Positions 1-9,826 of a DNA stretch of 64,000 bases are shown here, one piece after another (the stretch's first letter is position 1; the number at the start of each line of letters is the position of its first letter). Location of the stretch: contig NZ_CP077941.1 in assembly GCF_019722725.1 (NCBI RefSeq), forward strand, positions 496,001 to 560,000, in the 5' to 3' direction. The DNA is from Vreelandella profundi. GTDB lineage: Bacteria > Pseudomonadota > Gammaproteobacteria > Pseudomonadales > Halomonadaceae. A program made the translations under genes and the position numbers. The notes under the pieces were generated by a model, which had not been told where the DNA came from, made no database searches, and saw nothing but the letters and a program-made list of their open reading frames with translations.

Positions 1-181
1 TTGATTCACCCGGGCCGCCGCGCACCAGCGCCGCATCGATATTCACCTCGCTCATATCGTTGACGATCACCGCCACGCGGCGGCCTTCACGGTTAGCCAA
101 AATATGGTTCAGTACGGTGGTTTTACCGGCGCCCAGAAAGCCGGAGAGCACGGTGACGGGTAAGAGGGAGAGTGCGGTCAT
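1..181 (-). CDS. CobW/COG0523-family GTPase (zinc metallochaperone type), 5' part only
   Basis: This is the first 60 codons of a gene that runs off the left edge of the window. The ATG is the complement of 179-181. Residues 14-22 read GFLGAGKTT, the P-loop of the CobW/YjiA/ZigA GTPases, and the following segment ([13 protein letters not shown]) matches the next conserved stretch of the family. COG0523 proteins deliver metals, often zinc, to client enzymes, using GTP. A near-consensus Zur box about 30 bp upstream of the start supports a zinc-starvation role. The metal-binding CxCC motif and the C-terminal domain lie outside the window, so the exact subgroup cannot be read. Confidence 0.85.
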   Translation of the reverse strand, partial: MTALSLLPVTVLSGFLGAGKTTVLNHILANREGRRVAVIVNDMSEVNIDAALVRGGPGES

Positions 182-211
182 TGCTAGGTCATCTCTAAAC
201 GGTTTGTGTTA

Positions 212-226
212 TGTGATAATATAACA
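212..226 (-). promoter_or_regulatory. Candidate Zur box upstream of the CobW-family gene
   Basis: TGTGATAATATAACA differs at one base from the palindromic core TGTTATAATATAACA of gammaproteobacterial Zur sites. It lies in the only AT-rich stretch of the intergenic region, 31 bp before the cobW-like start codon. Read on the minus strand it contains TATATT, a possible -10, so bound Zur would cover the promoter. Identification is by motif only. Confidence 0.6.
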
Positions 227-295
227 ATAAAGAGATATCTAGGGAAAGGCCTGTTTTGAAGGCGCCTGAGTTAGGTGTGTATTTGTTAAGCGTTC

Positions 296-571
296 TCAGT
301 GCTTATATTGCGTCGGACAGTAGCCTCGCAATACATCCGGCGAGCGCAACGCGATGTGCTTGGTGGCGCGGCCAGTGACGCGCTTACGCCACAGGCGAAA
401 CGAGGCGGGTTTTAGCTGGTGGCGCATTACTTCAATCACATCGGGTTCGGCAAGGCCAAACAGCGTCTCGATCGCTTCAAACGGCGTTCTGTCTTCCCAA
501 GCCATTTCAATCACGCGCGACTGCTCGTCATCGGGTAAGCGGCGAAAGCGTTTAACGGGAGCTTTGGGCAT
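296..571 (-). CDS. TIGR03643/DUF2805-type small protein
   Basis: The product is 91 aa, basic and soluble, with the N-terminal pattern RLPDDEQSRVIEMAWEDRTPF followed by EAIETLFGLAEPDVIEVMR. This looks like a short helix-turn-helix-like domain, as in the DUF2805/TIGR03643 family of unknown function. The start is only 3 nt beyond the stop of the upstream PepSY gene, so the two are probably cotranscribed. The C-terminal half is rich in Arg and Lys, which would suit nucleic-acid binding, but no function is established. Family assignment is from memory of the sequence pattern. Confidence 0.65.
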   Translation of the reverse strand: MPKAPVKRFRRLPDDEQSRVIEMAWEDRTPFEAIETLFGLAEPDVIEVMRHQLKPASFRLWRKRVTGRATKHIALRSPDVLRGYCPTQYKH

Positions 572-574
572 TGA

Positions 575-1969
575 TCACCTCGGTATATTTGAATGGTGGG
601 CATGTTTATTGCGAGCAGTGTAACGCTTTTTAAAATACCAGCGCAGCGCATCAATCACGATAAAAACCGCCAGACTTACCCCTAACACCGGCAGCGCTAA
701 GCCTAGAGCGATAGCGACTAAGCTCACGCTGAGCTTGGCAGTGAGCGGTAGCATGAGCCAGGGTTCGGCTATGGTGGGAAAGCGCTGGCCACTCGCTGCG
801 CGCATTCGCCGCCATGCCGTTACATAACCCAGTCCTATCAGCGTGACCAGCCCCGCGGCGATTAGCGCTAGCACTAGCTGATTGGCGATTCCAAACAGTA
901 CCCCCATATGCAGATCAACGCCCCAGCGAGTGAGCTTGGCGGCTAAGGGGAAGGTGGCGAAATCCGTTTGATCGGTCACGGCCATGCTGCGTGGATGCAG
1001 TGCGACTTGGTCGACTTGTGTCGGCCAGCGTCGATCAATTTCTGCTACCCGCCACGCCTGGTTTTCATTTGTCGGCGGATAGAGCTGAATACGGTCGGCC
1101 GTTAAGCCGGCTGCCCGAGCGGCATTCAGCGCGCGGTCAAAATCCTCGGGCAGCAGCTGTACGCTGGTGGTAACGGGGGCTACATGGCCGTGATGCTCTG
1201 CGTGCTCATCGTGTGGCTGGCTGTCGGTGCCAATTAGCGCCGTTGAGGCACTGGGTGTGCTCCAGCCCCAGGCATTGCGCAGCTCCGAAATATTGCCGCC
1301 CGCCCACTGGGACCAGGTAAGCCCGGTTGCCGAAAAAAAGAGTAATCCTAGCGACAGGATCAGCCCTAGCATTGCATGGCGACGCCGCGTTGTCTGGCGC
1401 CCGGAAAGCGTTTTTAGCGAGCGGCGCTGCCAGGCCCACAGCAGGATGCCCCCTAGCGCGGCCAGCCAAAGCCACGAGGCGGCCAGCTCACTGTAAAGAC
1501 GGCCAACATCGCCCATTAATAGCTGGCGATGAAAGTGATCAATAGCGGTGCGTAACGGTAAAATGCCGCTGGTGCCGTAAACCGTTGTGTCACCCGTGAC
1601 GGCCAGCGAAATAGGGTCAACAAAGATCGCACGATGTTCCGAGGGGCCAAGGTCAGGCGCGTTAAACATCAGCCGAGTAGTATCGCCGAGCTGTGGTGCG
1701 GGGCGCACGGCGCTTGGCAGTGTCGAATGACCTAAGTGGCGTTGGACCGTATCAATCTGGGCGGCCAGCGGCTGAGGCTCGCCTTGGCTGACGCCATAGA
1801 GCGTGTCGTGATAAAGCCACTCTTCGAGTGGCGGGCTCAGCAGATAAGCAATCCCGGATAGCGCGGCGATGAGAATAAACGGCCCAACGAAGAGCGCAAT
1901 ATATAAGTGCAGACGACTAAGTAGCGCAAACAGTAGTTTGCCAGTGCGGACAGATGGGCGTTGTGTCAT
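575..1969 (-). CDS. PepSY-associated transmembrane protein with a His-rich loop
   Basis: The product is 464 aa. A first hydrophobic segment lies at about residues 10-45. After it comes a periplasmic PepSY-type domain, membrane segments near 160-182 and 198-220, a second periplasmic region, and membrane segments near 350-385 and 405-445. This is the layout of PepSY_TM proteins, which often accompany iron-siderophore uptake and act as inner-membrane reductases. Around residues 250-265 there is a cluster of six His with acidic residues (PHDEHAEHHGH), a likely metal-binding loop. The gene sits in line with the DUF2805 gene and the Zur-box/CobW gene, so a role in metal acquisition is a reasonable inference. 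The specific substrate is unknown. Confidence 0.75.
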   Translation of the reverse strand: MTQRPSVRTGKLLFALLSRLHLYIALFVGPFILIAALSGIAYLLSPPLEEWLYHDTLYGVSQGEPQPLAAQIDTVQRHLGHSTLPSAVRPAPQLGDTTRLMFNAPDLGPSEHRAIFVDPISLAVTGDTTVYGTSGILPLRTAIDHFHRQLLMGDVGRLYSELAASWLWLAALGGILLWAWQRRSLKTLSGRQTTRRRHAMLGLILSLGLLFFSATGLTWSQWAGGNISELRNAWGWSTPSASTALIGTDSQPHDEHAEHHGHVAPVTTSVQLLPEDFDRALNAARAAGLTADRIQLYPPTNENQAWRVAEIDRRWPTQVDQVALHPRSMAVTDQTDFATFPLAAKLTRWGVDLHMGVLFGIANQLVLALIAAGLVTLIGLGYVTAWRRMRAASGQRFPTIAEPWLMLPLTAKLSVSLVAIALGLALPVLGVSLAVFIVIDALRWYFKKRYTARNKHAHHSNIPR

Positions 1970-2064
1970 GTTTTAATCCGAGCTTAATCGACTAAATAGC
2001 TGCTCAGATTAAACAGTATCGTTAGCGATCACTAGTCAGCAGGCTGCGGTTAAAGGACGCATAA

Positions 2065-2697
2065 TTAAGTCGTAGAGTGCGCAAGCTTGGTTGCGAGCAG
2101 AGCGCGAAATACGCCGTTCATCAGCACCGGTTCGTCATGGCGTATGGAAAAACCTGCCGCCGTGAGTAGCGGCTGCGCTTGGCGGGTTATGTCAGTGGCA
2201 ATCGCCGATGTCAGTTGGTTCAGCAAGCGCCGGCCCGCTCCCGAAGGCTGGCTGTCCGGTTGGAATTTGTCCATCACGCATAGCTGGCCACCTGCTTTTA
2301 ACACGCGGTGTACTTCGCTAAGCCCTTGCTGCGGGTTAGGCATCACCGCAATGATCAGGTGCATGATTACGACGTCAAAGTGTTCATCGGGATAGCCGAT
2401 CGACTCAGCGTCCATAACGCGACATTCAACGTCGCGGCGCAGCGTTTCAGCGCGCTTGGCTGTGCGCTTCACCATAGCGGGCGCCAGGTCGGTGGCGTGC
2501 AGCTCAATATCATGCGGCAGAAAAGGCAGGTCCAATCCCGTCCCCGCACCGACCATCAGCACACGCATGCCTGGCTCCCAGTCCACCTGGCCAAGCGCAA
2601 TGCGCCGCGGTTTACGAAATGCGCGATTAGCGACGGCGTCATAAAAGGGAGCGTAGGCGGTATAGCGTAGGCGGTTCCATGCGGTAGTATTGAACAT
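2065..2697 (-). CDS. Class I SAM-dependent methyltransferase
   Basis: The product is 210 aa with the Rossmann methyltransferase pattern: motif I VLMVGAGTGLDLPFL near residue 46, an acidic strand-2 end (HATDLAPAMV), motif IV FDVVIMHLIIAV, and a post-motif HRVLKAGGQLCVMDKF. It resembles bacterial ubiquinone/phospholipid-type methyltransferases such as PmtA/UbiE relatives, but the substrate cannot be decided from sequence. It reads in the same direction as the PepSY gene, 95 bp away, and diverges from opgG. Confidence 0.75.
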   Translation of the reverse strand: MFNTTAWNRLRYTAYAPFYDAVANRAFRKPRRIALGQVDWEPGMRVLMVGAGTGLDLPFLPHDIELHATDLAPAMVKRTAKRAETLRRDVECRVMDAESIGYPDEHFDVVIMHLIIAVMPNPQQGLSEVHRVLKAGGQLCVMDKFQPDSQPSGAGRRLLNQLTSAIATDITRQAQPLLTAAGFSIRHDEPVLMNGVFRALLATKLAHSTT

Positions 2698-3044
2698 GAG
2701 AGATACTCCAAGCGAGCCGTTTTGCGTACTCTCTGTTGTACACCACGTCAGGCAGCAGTGCTAAGCGTTTGCGAAGAACCCCAATGCATTGTTTTATGGT
2801 TACTGTTTTATCGTTACTGTCGCTACGGCCCGAAGCTTTAAGAACCACATAGCCCGTAACCGGTCTATAATGTTCTCTTACAAGGATATCGGATAGGGTA
2901 GCTGACTAAGCTGCTGGCGACTGATTCCTACGCCGTGCTTGAATACGGCGCATTCGGCTGATCGAATGAGCATGATGATATGTCGATTCGGCACATAAGC
3001 GAACTTGAACTTAGTCAAAGGATTGTCCGGGAGCAATACGCTAA
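2698..3044. other. Divergent intergenic region before opgG
   Basis: These 347 bp separate the methyltransferase gene (minus) from opgG (plus). A good -10 match, TATAAT, lies at 2866-2871 on the plus strand, but no convincing -35 stands 16-18 bp upstream. If used, it would give opgG a leader of about 165 nt. A CGGGAG ribosome site at 3028-3033 precedes the opgG start. A 69-codon ORF on the minus strand runs in from the methyltransferase start and has no coding character. No repeat or RNA gene was seen. Confidence 0.4.
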
Positions 3045-4628
3045 ATGAGTGGATTTACCTCACGAAACATCTTAAGCCGCAAAGGCTTTTGCTCTGTCGC
3101 CGTTTTAGGCGGGCTGCTGATTGGCAGCATTCCTCTTCAAGCTTTCGCCTTCGGTTTTGATGATGTTGCCAGGCGAGCCGAGGAACTGGCTCAGCAGGGT
3201 TACAGCGCGCCAGAAACGGCCATGCCGAATGAGCTGCGAGAACTTAGCTATGCGGAATACGCGCAAATCCAGTATAAGCGAGACCGTGATGTTTGGAGCG
3301 GTACTGGTTCGCCGTTTACGCTTAGCTTTTTCCATGAGGGAATGCATTACGGCAGTGCGATCCAGTTAAACAGTATTGATTCGCAGGGTGACGTTCATAA
3401 TTTTGCTTACAACCCTGACGATTTTACTTACGGTGATTTGAATATCCCTGACGGCGTTAAAAATAGCGATGATCTGGGTATCGCCGGCTTGAGAATTAAC
3501 TATGCGATTAACGATGCTGATCGCAAAGATGAAGTCATGGTGTTTCTGGGGGCAAGCTATTTCCGCGCCGTAGGTAGAGGGCAGGTTTACGGCATTTCGG
3601 GACGTGGCCTTGCCGTTGATACAGGGCTGCCATCGGGTGAAGAGTTTCCACGGTTTAAAGAAATGTGGGTTGTCGAACCTAGCCAGGAAAGCCAATATTT
3701 AACTATTTTTGCGCTGCTCGATTCGCCGAGTGTGACCGGTGCCTATCGCTTTGTGCTGCGCCCCGGTGACGACACCTTGGTCGATGTGCAGTCGCGCCTT
3801 TATTTGCGCCGCGCTGTCGAAAAGCTGGGCATAGCACCGCTAACGAGCATGTATCTTTACGGCCCTGAGCAGCCTTCACCGACGCTTAACTATGTGCCCG
3901 CCATCCATGATTCTAATGGTTTACTCATTAACGATGAGCAGAATGGCTGGACCTGGCGCCCGCTGGTGAATCCGGCCAGACTGATGATGAATCGACAAGA
4001 AACGCCTGAGTTAGGCGGCTATGGGCTGATGCAGCGCGGCCACAACTTTAGCGACTATCAGGATCTTGATGCACGTTATGACCAACGCCCGAGTGCTTGG
4101 ATTGAGCCGCTAAATGATTGGGGGCCCGGGAGTGTTGAGCTGATTCAAATTCCTACGGACAACGAAACCAACGACAATATTGTATCGATGTGGTTGCCTG
4201 ACGGGGAGCATGAGCCGGGTACACCGCTGGCCTTCGATTACCGCATGACGACTACCGTCGATGAAGAGCGTCATGTGGATCCGCAGCTTGCTTGGGTGGA
4301 TGAAACCAGACGCTCGCGTGGCGAGGTGGTGAGGGATAACCTGGTCCGTGAGGCCGATGGCACGCTTTCGTTCGTGCTCGACTTTGTTGGGCCCGCGCTT
4401 GACGGTATTGGCAGCAATGCCAACATAAGCGTTCAGGCAAGCGTGGGGGATAATGGCAGCTTAGCGTCTAGCCGCGTTGTCCCTAACCCGGCTACCAATG
4501 GCTGGCGCGTGTTTGTCAACGTCAAACGTGAGAATACCAGCCAGCCGTTAGATATCAGGGCGCAGTTAATGCGCGACGGTAAGCCGATCTCCGAGACTTG
4601 GTACTATAGGCTGCCTGCGAATGGCTGA
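3045..4628 (+). CDS. opgG: Glucans biosynthesis protein G (periplasmic)
   Basis: The product is 527 aa, near the usual length of OpgG/MdoG. The N-terminus carries a long signal peptide with a basic n-region and a hydrophobic core at about residues 17-34 ([18 protein letters not shown]). The mature protein begins with [18 protein letters not shown] and continues with [19 protein letters not shown], both typical of the family. OpgG acts in the periplasm on the branching of osmoregulated periplasmic glucans. The stop overlaps opgH by 8 nt, so the two are translationally coupled. The glucans matter for low-osmolarity adaptation and envelope integrity, which fits a bacterium meeting changing salinity. 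Confidence 0.95.
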   Translation: MSGFTSRNILSRKGFCSVAVLGGLLIGSIPLQAFAFGFDDVARRAEELAQQGYSAPETAMPNELRELSYAEYAQIQYKRDRDVWSGTGSPFTLSFFHEGMHYGSAIQLNSIDSQGDVHNFAYNPDDFTYGDLNIPDGVKNSDDLGIAGLRINYAINDADRKDEVMVFLGASYFRAVGRGQVYGISGRGLAVDTGLPSGEEFPRFKEMWVVEPSQESQYLTIFALLDSPSVTGAYRFVLRPGDDTLVDVQSRLYLRRAVEKLGIAPLTSMYLYGPEQPSPTLNYVPAIHDSNGLLINDEQNGWTWRPLVNPARLMMNRQETPELGGYGLMQRGHNFSDYQDLDARYDQRPSAWIEPLNDWGPGSVELIQIPTDNETNDNIVSMWLPDGEHEPGTPLAFDYRMTTTVDEERHVDPQLAWVDETRRSRGEVVRDNLVREADGTLSFVLDFVGPALDGIGSNANISVQASVGDNGSLASSRVVPNPATNGWRVFVNVKRENTSQPLDIRAQLMRDGKPISETWYYRLPANG

Positions 4629-7128
4629 TATGAAGGCTTCGACGCCAGCGCCGACTAATCGTTACCTTGAGCGGCTGGCGCTCGAGACGCAGGATCGCGA
4701 TGAGCGGCGCAAGCTATTAGTCAGTGATCTTGATCAACACGACATGGCGTCGTTGCATGCTACGTTAGGCGGGCACAGCGATGAATATAGTGACGACAGT
4801 GATCCGGCCGCGTCATCTGTTGGCCGGCGCCTGGCGCTGGCCTATGCAGAGCCGCCGCTAGCGCCCCCCGAGGTGCTTTCAACCGACGCGTCAGGCATTA
4901 CAAGGTTGCGCACGTCGCTTCCCATCAAGCGAACGCCGCTGGCGCCGCAGCAGTGGTCGACCAATCCTATTGTGAATACCGGTCGGCGCCTGAAAAACTG
5001 GGCTAACCGCGGTTGGAGCCGCCGGCGCAAAAGAGAATATCATTCTCCCGCGTCCTGGAGAGGGGTGGCCTCCAGGCGCCGCTGGGTTTTGCTAGTGCTG
5101 ATTTTCGGCCAAAGCATTATCGCGGCCAATCAGATGCGTACCGTGCTTCCCTCCCAGGGGCAGCAGTGGCTTGAAATAACGATTCTGTCACTGTTTGTGC
5201 TGCTGTTTGCCTGGGTATCTGCAGGGTTTTGGACGGCGCTGATGGGGTTCTTCCAGCTACTGCGCGGCAATGACCGTTACGCCATTGATAGCGAGGTAGG
5301 CGACGAGCCGATTCATGCTGACGCGCGCACAGCGCTGCTGGTGCCCATTTGTAATGAGGATGTTGCTCGGGTATTCGCCGGCGTGCGCGCCACGTTGGAA
5401 TCGCTACGCAGCACCGGTAATGATCAGCATTTTGATATCTTTATTCTTAGCGATACCTTTGATGCCGATATTGCTATTCAGGAAAGCTACGCTTGGCTGT
5501 CGATGTGCCGGGATCTTGAGGCCTTCGGGCAGGTTTTTTACCGCCGCCGACAGCGCCGTGTAAAACGCAAAAGCGGCAATCTTGACGATTTTTGTCGCCG
5601 CTGGGGTGCGCTTTACCGCTATATGCTGGTGCTGGATGCGGACAGCGTGATGAGCGGCAAATGCCTGACTCGCTTAGTGCAAATGATGGAGGTGCATTCC
5701 AAAGCGGGCATTATTCAAACCGCGCCACGGGCCTCTGGACGCCTCAATTTGTATGCGCGCATGCAGCAGTTTGCAACACGCGTTTACGGGCCGCTGTTTA
5801 CTGCGGGGCTGCACTTTTGGCAGCTTGGTGAATCGCATTACTGGGGGCACAATGCAATCATTCGCTTAGCCCCTTTTATGCGCCATTGCATGCTCGCACC
5901 GCTGCCTGGCAAGGGGTCGATGTCGGGCGAGATTTTATCCCATGACTTCGTTGAGGCGGCATTGATGCGGGGCGCCGGCTGGGGGGTGTGGATTGCCTAC
6001 CGGTTAGAAGGCAGCTATGAAGAGATGCCGCCTAACTTACTCGACGAGCTCAATCGGGACAGACGCTGGTGCCACGGCAATTTGATGAACTTTCGGCTGT
6101 TTTTCTCGAAAGGTATTCATCCCGTACACCGCGCCGTGTTCCTGACGGGCTTAATGTCTTATCTTTCAGCGCCGCTATGGTGCTTGTTCTTAGTGCTGTC
6201 TACCGCGCTGTTAGCCGTGCATATCTTTGGCACGCCCAACTACTTCCCAGAGCCGGGAATGCTGTTTCCCGTGTGGCCGCAGTGGGATCCAACCTTAGCC
6301 GTGGGGCTGTTTGGTGTGACCGCGCTACTGCTGTTCTTGCCTAAGTTTCTTAGCGTACTGCTGGTGTGGATCAACGGTAGCCGCCAATTTGGTGGGCCGC
6401 TCAAAGTGTTGGCCAGCATGGTGCTTGAGTCGCTTTTTTCGATGCTGCTAGCGCCGGTAAGAATGCTGTTTCACACCCGCTTCGTGCTGGCATCCTTGAT
6501 GGGCTGGGAGGTGCAGTGGCGCTCACCCTCACGCGAAAATAGCGATACCACCTGGGGCGATGGGATACGCAATCATTGGAGCCAGACGCTGATAGGCGCC
6601 GTGTGGGCAGCGGGCGTTTACGTGCTGGAACCGACGTTTCTTTGGTGGCTATCGCCCATCGTGGTTTCCCTGATGCTGTCTATTCCGGTATCGGTACTAT
6701 CGAGCCGTGTCACGTTAGGGCGCCTTAGCTTTCAAAAGCGGCTGTTCCGGATTCCCGAAGAGACGCAGCCGCCGCGCGTGCTGCGGCGAATGGTGAACTT
6801 GCTTGCCCAGATGAACACAGGAATGGCGGCACCGTCATTTGCCCAGGTGGTGGTGGACCCCGTCCCCAATGCGCTGGCCACTGCGCTTGGCGCCTCACGG
6901 CATTCAGATGCCGAGCCCGTGCGTAGGCGTCGAGACGAGCGGGTTTCACGCGCAGTTAAGATGGGGCCTGCGGCAATGAGCCAGTTGGAGCGTTTAGACT
7001 TTCTCGACGACCCGGTGATGATGTCGCAGTTGCACTATCACGTGTGGGACGATAGCAACGCGCATCAACGTTGGTTTGGCGATGGCCTGCCAGGGCGCGA
7101 ATCCAAACATCTACCTACATTTAAATAA
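4621..7128 (+). CDS. opgH: Glucans biosynthesis glucosyltransferase H
   Basis: The product is 835 aa, close to E. coli OpgH. The N-terminal 150 residues are cytoplasmic and rich in charge. Membrane helices follow at about 153-175 and 190-215, then a GT2 domain with [15 protein letters not shown], the D..D pair in LVLDADSVM and an (R/Q)xxRW-type motif at [10 protein letters not shown] block of further helices covers about 515-720, and the tail is basic. It polymerises beta-1,2-glucose from UDP-glucose and exports the chain. It overlaps opgG, and the pair ends at a hairpin terminator at 7145-7178. No missing domain or frameshift was seen. Confidence 0.95.
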   Translation: MADMKASTPAPTNRYLERLALETQDRDERRKLLVSDLDQHDMASLHATLGGHSDEYSDDSDPAASSVGRRLALAYAEPPLAPPEVLSTDASGITRLRTSLPIKRTPLAPQQWSTNPIVNTGRRLKNWANRGWSRRRKREYHSPASWRGVASRRRWVLLVLIFGQSIIAANQMRTVLPSQGQQWLEITILSLFVLLFAWVSAGFWTALMGFFQLLRGNDRYAIDSEVGDEPIHADARTALLVPICNEDVARVFAGVRATLESLRSTGNDQHFDIFILSDTFDADIAIQESYAWLSMCRDLEAFGQVFYRRRQRRVKRKSGNLDDFCRRWGALYRYMLVLDADSVMSGKCLTRLVQMMEVHSKAGIIQTAPRASGRLNLYARMQQFATRVYGPLFTAGLHFWQLGESHYWGHNAIIRLAPFMRHCMLAPLPGKGSMSGEILSHDFVEAALMRGAGWGVWIAYRLEGSYEEMPPNLLDELNRDRRWCHGNLMNFRLFFSKGIHPVHRAVFLTGLMSYLSAPLWCLFLVLSTALLAVHIFGTPNYFPEPGMLFPVWPQWDPTLAVGLFGVTALLLFLPKFLSVLLVWINGSRQFGGPLKVLASMVLESLFSMLLAPVRMLFHTRFVLASLMGWEVQWRSPSRENSDTTWGDGIRNHWSQTLIGAVWAAGVYVLEPTFLWWLSPIVVSLMLSIPVSVLSSRVTLGRLSFQKRLFRIPEETQPPRVLRRMVNLLAQMNTGMAAPSFAQVVVDPVPNALATALGASRHSDAEPVRRRRDERVSRAVKMGPAAMSQLERLDFLDDPVMMSQLHYHVWDDSNAHQRWFGDGLPGRESKHLPTFK

Positions 7129-7144
7129 GCGTTTTATAACGTCT

Positions 7145-7178
7145 AATCAAGCTGGCTGAAAGGCTGGCTTGATTTTTT
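7145..7178 (+). terminator. Rho-independent terminator after opgH
   Basis: The perfect 8-bp arms AATCAAGC (7145-7152) and GCTTGATT (7167-7174) enclose a 14-nt loop and run into six T residues. The hairpin begins 17 bp after the opgH stop. Confidence 0.8.
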
Positions 7179-7201
7179 CTGCTGTTGCCGCGCTGCTACT
7201 G

Positions 7202-7255
7202 CCTGCCTAAGTGCTTTTGTCTGCCTAAGTACTGTCGCCTGCCTAATTGCTTTGC
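7202..7255. repeat. Three imperfect 18-bp tandem units downstream of opgH
   Basis: CCTGCCTAAGTGCTTTTG, TCTGCCTAAGTACTGTCG and CCTGCCTAATTGCTTTGC follow one another without a gap. They lie 24 bp past the opgH terminator and do not overlap a gene. Divergence among copies suggests an old slippage array. A separate perfect 10-bp palindrome (ATAGCGCTAT) lies at 7307-7316. Confidence 0.75.
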
Positions 7256-7425
7256 CACTAACTGCCTCGCTCGCCGTTTGTCAAAACGTGCTTCCCATAT
7301 CGATTGATAGCGCTATAGTTGAAACACGCAACTTTTTAAACCTCAATGATCTGTCAGTATGATGAAAGTCGCCGCTGCAAGGCCGCATTGAGAAAAAGAA
7401 AGAGTGAAAGAAAAAGGAAAGCACT

Positions 7426-8841
7426 ATGGCCCAGACCTATCACACCAAGGTGGGAAGTCGCAGCTACCGCTTCGCGAGCCTAGCCGAGCTAATGGCAAAA
7501 GCCACGCCGCCCCGTTCGGGTGACCGCTTGGCCGGAGTGATGGCAGAAAGCGCTGAAGAGCGCGTGGTCGCCCAGATGCTGCTGGCCGAGCTTCCGCTCA
7601 CCACCTTTTTAAATGATGCGTTAATTCCTTACGAAGACGATGAGATCACTCGGCTGATTATGGATGACCATGACGCCGACGCCTTTGCCCCCATTCGACA
7701 CCTCACGGTAGGTGATTTTCGTAACTGGCTGCTCTCGGATCATGCGTCCAGCGAGGCGCTTACCGCCATACGCGCAGGCGTTACGCCTGAAATGGCCGCC
7801 GCGGTCAGTAAGCTAATGCGCAACCAGGATCTCATCTTGGTAGCAAAGAAGTGCCGGGTCATTACCGCCTTTCGCAATACCATTGGTCTACCTGGACGGC
7901 TCTCCACGCGCTTACAGCCAAATCACCCTACCGACGACGTAACCGGCATTGCCGCCAGTATTCTCGATGGCCTGCTCTACGGTAGCGGCGATGCGGTGAT
8001 TGGCATCAACCCAGCCACTGATAACGTCGCCCAAAGCGTTAAGCTGATGCGCTTAATGGACGATGTCATCCAGAAATATAAGATTCCCACCCAGTCGTGC
8101 GTGCTCACGCATGTGACCAACACGCTGGAAGCGATAGAGCAGGGCGCCCCTGTGGATCTGGTCTTTCAATCCATCGGTGGAACGGAGGCGACTAACCGCA
8201 GCTTCGGCTTTGACTTGAGCACGCTGGCGGAAGCCGAATCCGCGGCTCAGTCGCTTAATCGCGGCACGGTGGGGCGCAACGTGATGTACTTTGAAACCGG
8301 CCAGGGCAGCTCGCTTTCTGCCGATGCTCACCACGGGCTCGACCAGCAAACCTGCGAGGCGCGTGCCTATGCCGTGGCGCGTAAGTTCAACCCTCTGCTG
8401 GTGAATACCGTGGTGGGCTTTATCGGCCCCGAGTATTTGTTTGACGGTAAGGAGATCACCCGTGCCGGGCTTGAAGATCACTTCTGCGGCAAGCTGTTGG
8501 GTGTGCCCATGGGGTGCGATGTTTGCTACACCAACCACGCCGAAGCCGATCAAAATGATATGGATAATCTGCTGACGCTGCTTGGCGTGGCGGGCTGCAA
8601 CTTCATCATGGGCATCCCTGGTTCTGACGACATCATGCTCAACTATCAGACCACCTCTTTTCACGATGCGCTTTATGCGCGACGAGTGCTGGGGCTGAAA
8701 GCGGCGCCCGAATTTGAGCGATGGCTTGAAGAAATGCAGATTTTCCAGGATGTGAGCACCTACCGGCTTAATGACCAGCTGCCCGCTGCCTTTGCTAATA
8801 GCCTGCGTCACCTACCCAAGGAGCCTCGCCATGGTACATAA
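7426..8841 (+). CDS. eutB: Ethanolamine ammonia-lyase, large (alpha) subunit
   Basis: The product is 471 aa, slightly longer than E. coli EutB (453). Family features include the N-terminal YRFASLAELMAKATPPRSGD, the TIM-barrel segments GLLYGSGDAVIGINPATD and QSIGGTEATN, and YFETGQGSSLSADAHHG. With EutC it forms the adenosylcobalamin-dependent lyase that converts ethanolamine to acetaldehyde and ammonia. A ribosome site (AAGGA) lies 9 nt before the ATG. The gene overlaps eutC by 11 nt and is followed by the permease gene. No microcompartment, reactivase (EutA) or sensor genes are nearby, so this is the compact cytosolic form of the pathway. Confidence 0.96.
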   Translation: MAQTYHTKVGSRSYRFASLAELMAKATPPRSGDRLAGVMAESAEERVVAQMLLAELPLTTFLNDALIPYEDDEITRLIMDDHDADAFAPIRHLTVGDFRNWLLSDHASSEALTAIRAGVTPEMAAAVSKLMRNQDLILVAKKCRVITAFRNTIGLPGRLSTRLQPNHPTDDVTGIAASILDGLLYGSGDAVIGINPATDNVAQSVKLMRLMDDVIQKYKIPTQSCVLTHVTNTLEAIEQGAPVDLVFQSIGGTEATNRSFGFDLSTLAEAESAAQSLNRGTVGRNVMYFETGQGSSLSADAHHGLDQQTCEARAYAVARKFNPLLVNTVVGFIGPEYLFDGKEITRAGLEDHFCGKLLGVPMGCDVCYTNHAEADQNDMDNLLTLLGVAGCNFIMGIPGSDDIMLNYQTTSFHDALYARRVLGLKAAPEFERWLEEMQIFQDVSTYRLNDQLPAAFANSLRHLPKEPRHGT

Positions 8842-9670
8842 CGGATCATCGCCTATCGTGGTGGAGAACCCCTGGGAGCGTCTCAGTGCCTTTACCGATG
8901 CGCGCATTGGCTTAGGGCGTGCGGGCATCAGCCTGCCGACCAGCAAGCTGCTGGCATTCCAGCTGGCCCATGCGCAGGCGCAAGATGCGGTGCACTGCCC
9001 GCTAGATGTCGAGAAACTGGCCGACGAGCTTACTCAGGCCCTCGATTTGTCTCAGCCGCCTCTATGCCTGCATAGCCATGCCCAAGACCGTGCGACGTAT
9101 CTTCAGCGGCCAGATTACGGCCGGCGGCTTAATGACGAAACCCGCGAGCAATTGCAGCAAGCCGCTACCTCTCAGCAGCGTTTTGACCTCTCGGTGGTGA
9201 TTGCCGATGGGCTTTCGGCGCTGGCCGTGCAGCAGAACAGCGCCGCGTTTCTCAGCGCACTTTATAAGCTATTCAAAAACGATAGCGCCGATTGGCAGCT
9301 AGCGCCGCTCACGATTGTTGAGCAGGGCCGGGTCGCGATTGGCGACGAGGTAGGCGCACTGCTGAATGCCGATGCCGTGCTGGTGATGATCGGTGAGCGG
9401 CCTGGGCTGAGCTCGCCAGATAGCCTGGGGCTGTATATGACCTGGGCGCCGCAGCCAGGGCTTAAGGACGATAGCCGCAACTGTATTTCTAACGTGCGCC
9501 CGGCAGGCTTGCAGATCGAAGAAGCCGCCAGGCGCTTTTTTTTACTTTTGAAGGAGGCCCGCCAACGCAAGCTATCAGGCGTTACGCTAAAAGACCGCAG
9601 CGAAGACGATGTGCTAGAAAGCGACTCTGCTGCGAACGGTTCTACGCGCAACTTTTTGGTTGCCGATTAA
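8831..9670 (+). CDS. eutC: Ethanolamine ammonia-lyase, small (beta) subunit
   Basis: The product is 279 aa from the ATG at 8831, chosen because AAGGAG at 8819-8824 stands 6 nt before it. A longer in-frame start at 8771 would lie deep inside eutB. Family signatures include NPWERLSAFTDARIGLGRAG near the N-terminus, TSKLLAFQLAHAQAQDAVH, VVIADGLSALAV and the cobalamin-contacting GERPGLSSPDSLGLYMTW. It completes the EutBC holoenzyme. A T8 run at 9536-9543 encodes RFFLLL and keeps the frame open. Confidence 0.96.
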   Translation: MVHNGSSPIVVENPWERLSAFTDARIGLGRAGISLPTSKLLAFQLAHAQAQDAVHCPLDVEKLADELTQALDLSQPPLCLHSHAQDRATYLQRPDYGRRLNDETREQLQQAATSQQRFDLSVVIADGLSALAVQQNSAAFLSALYKLFKNDSADWQLAPLTIVEQGRVAIGDEVGALLNADAVLVMIGERPGLSSPDSLGLYMTWAPQPGLKDDSRNCISNVRPAGLQIEEAARRFFLLLKEARQRKLSGVTLKDRSEDDVLESDSAANGSTRNFLVAD

Positions 9671-9826
9671 GGCGGTTAATTCCCGCCAATCGCACCCTGA
9701 AAGCGCCTTTTAGCTCGATCAAATGACCATCTTCTAACAATAATATGGAACGTCGTAATCAGCACTTGAAACGGAGAACGGCACGCCGCTGACAACTCTT
9801 TCGTTCCACATGATAAGGGCACAACG

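Noticed and set aside
2639..2848. 69-codon minus-strand ORF running upstream of the methyltransferase
   Set aside because: It overlaps the methyltransferase start in another frame, has no ribosome site and no recognisable motif.
8053..8811. 252-codon ORF on the minus strand inside eutB
   Set aside because: It is antisense to strongly conserved eutB codons, has no family motifs and no ribosome site; the open frame follows from the codon bias of eutB.
9536..9543. T8 run in eutC as a possible frameshift
   Set aside because: The frame stays open and the protein has normal length and motifs on both sides.
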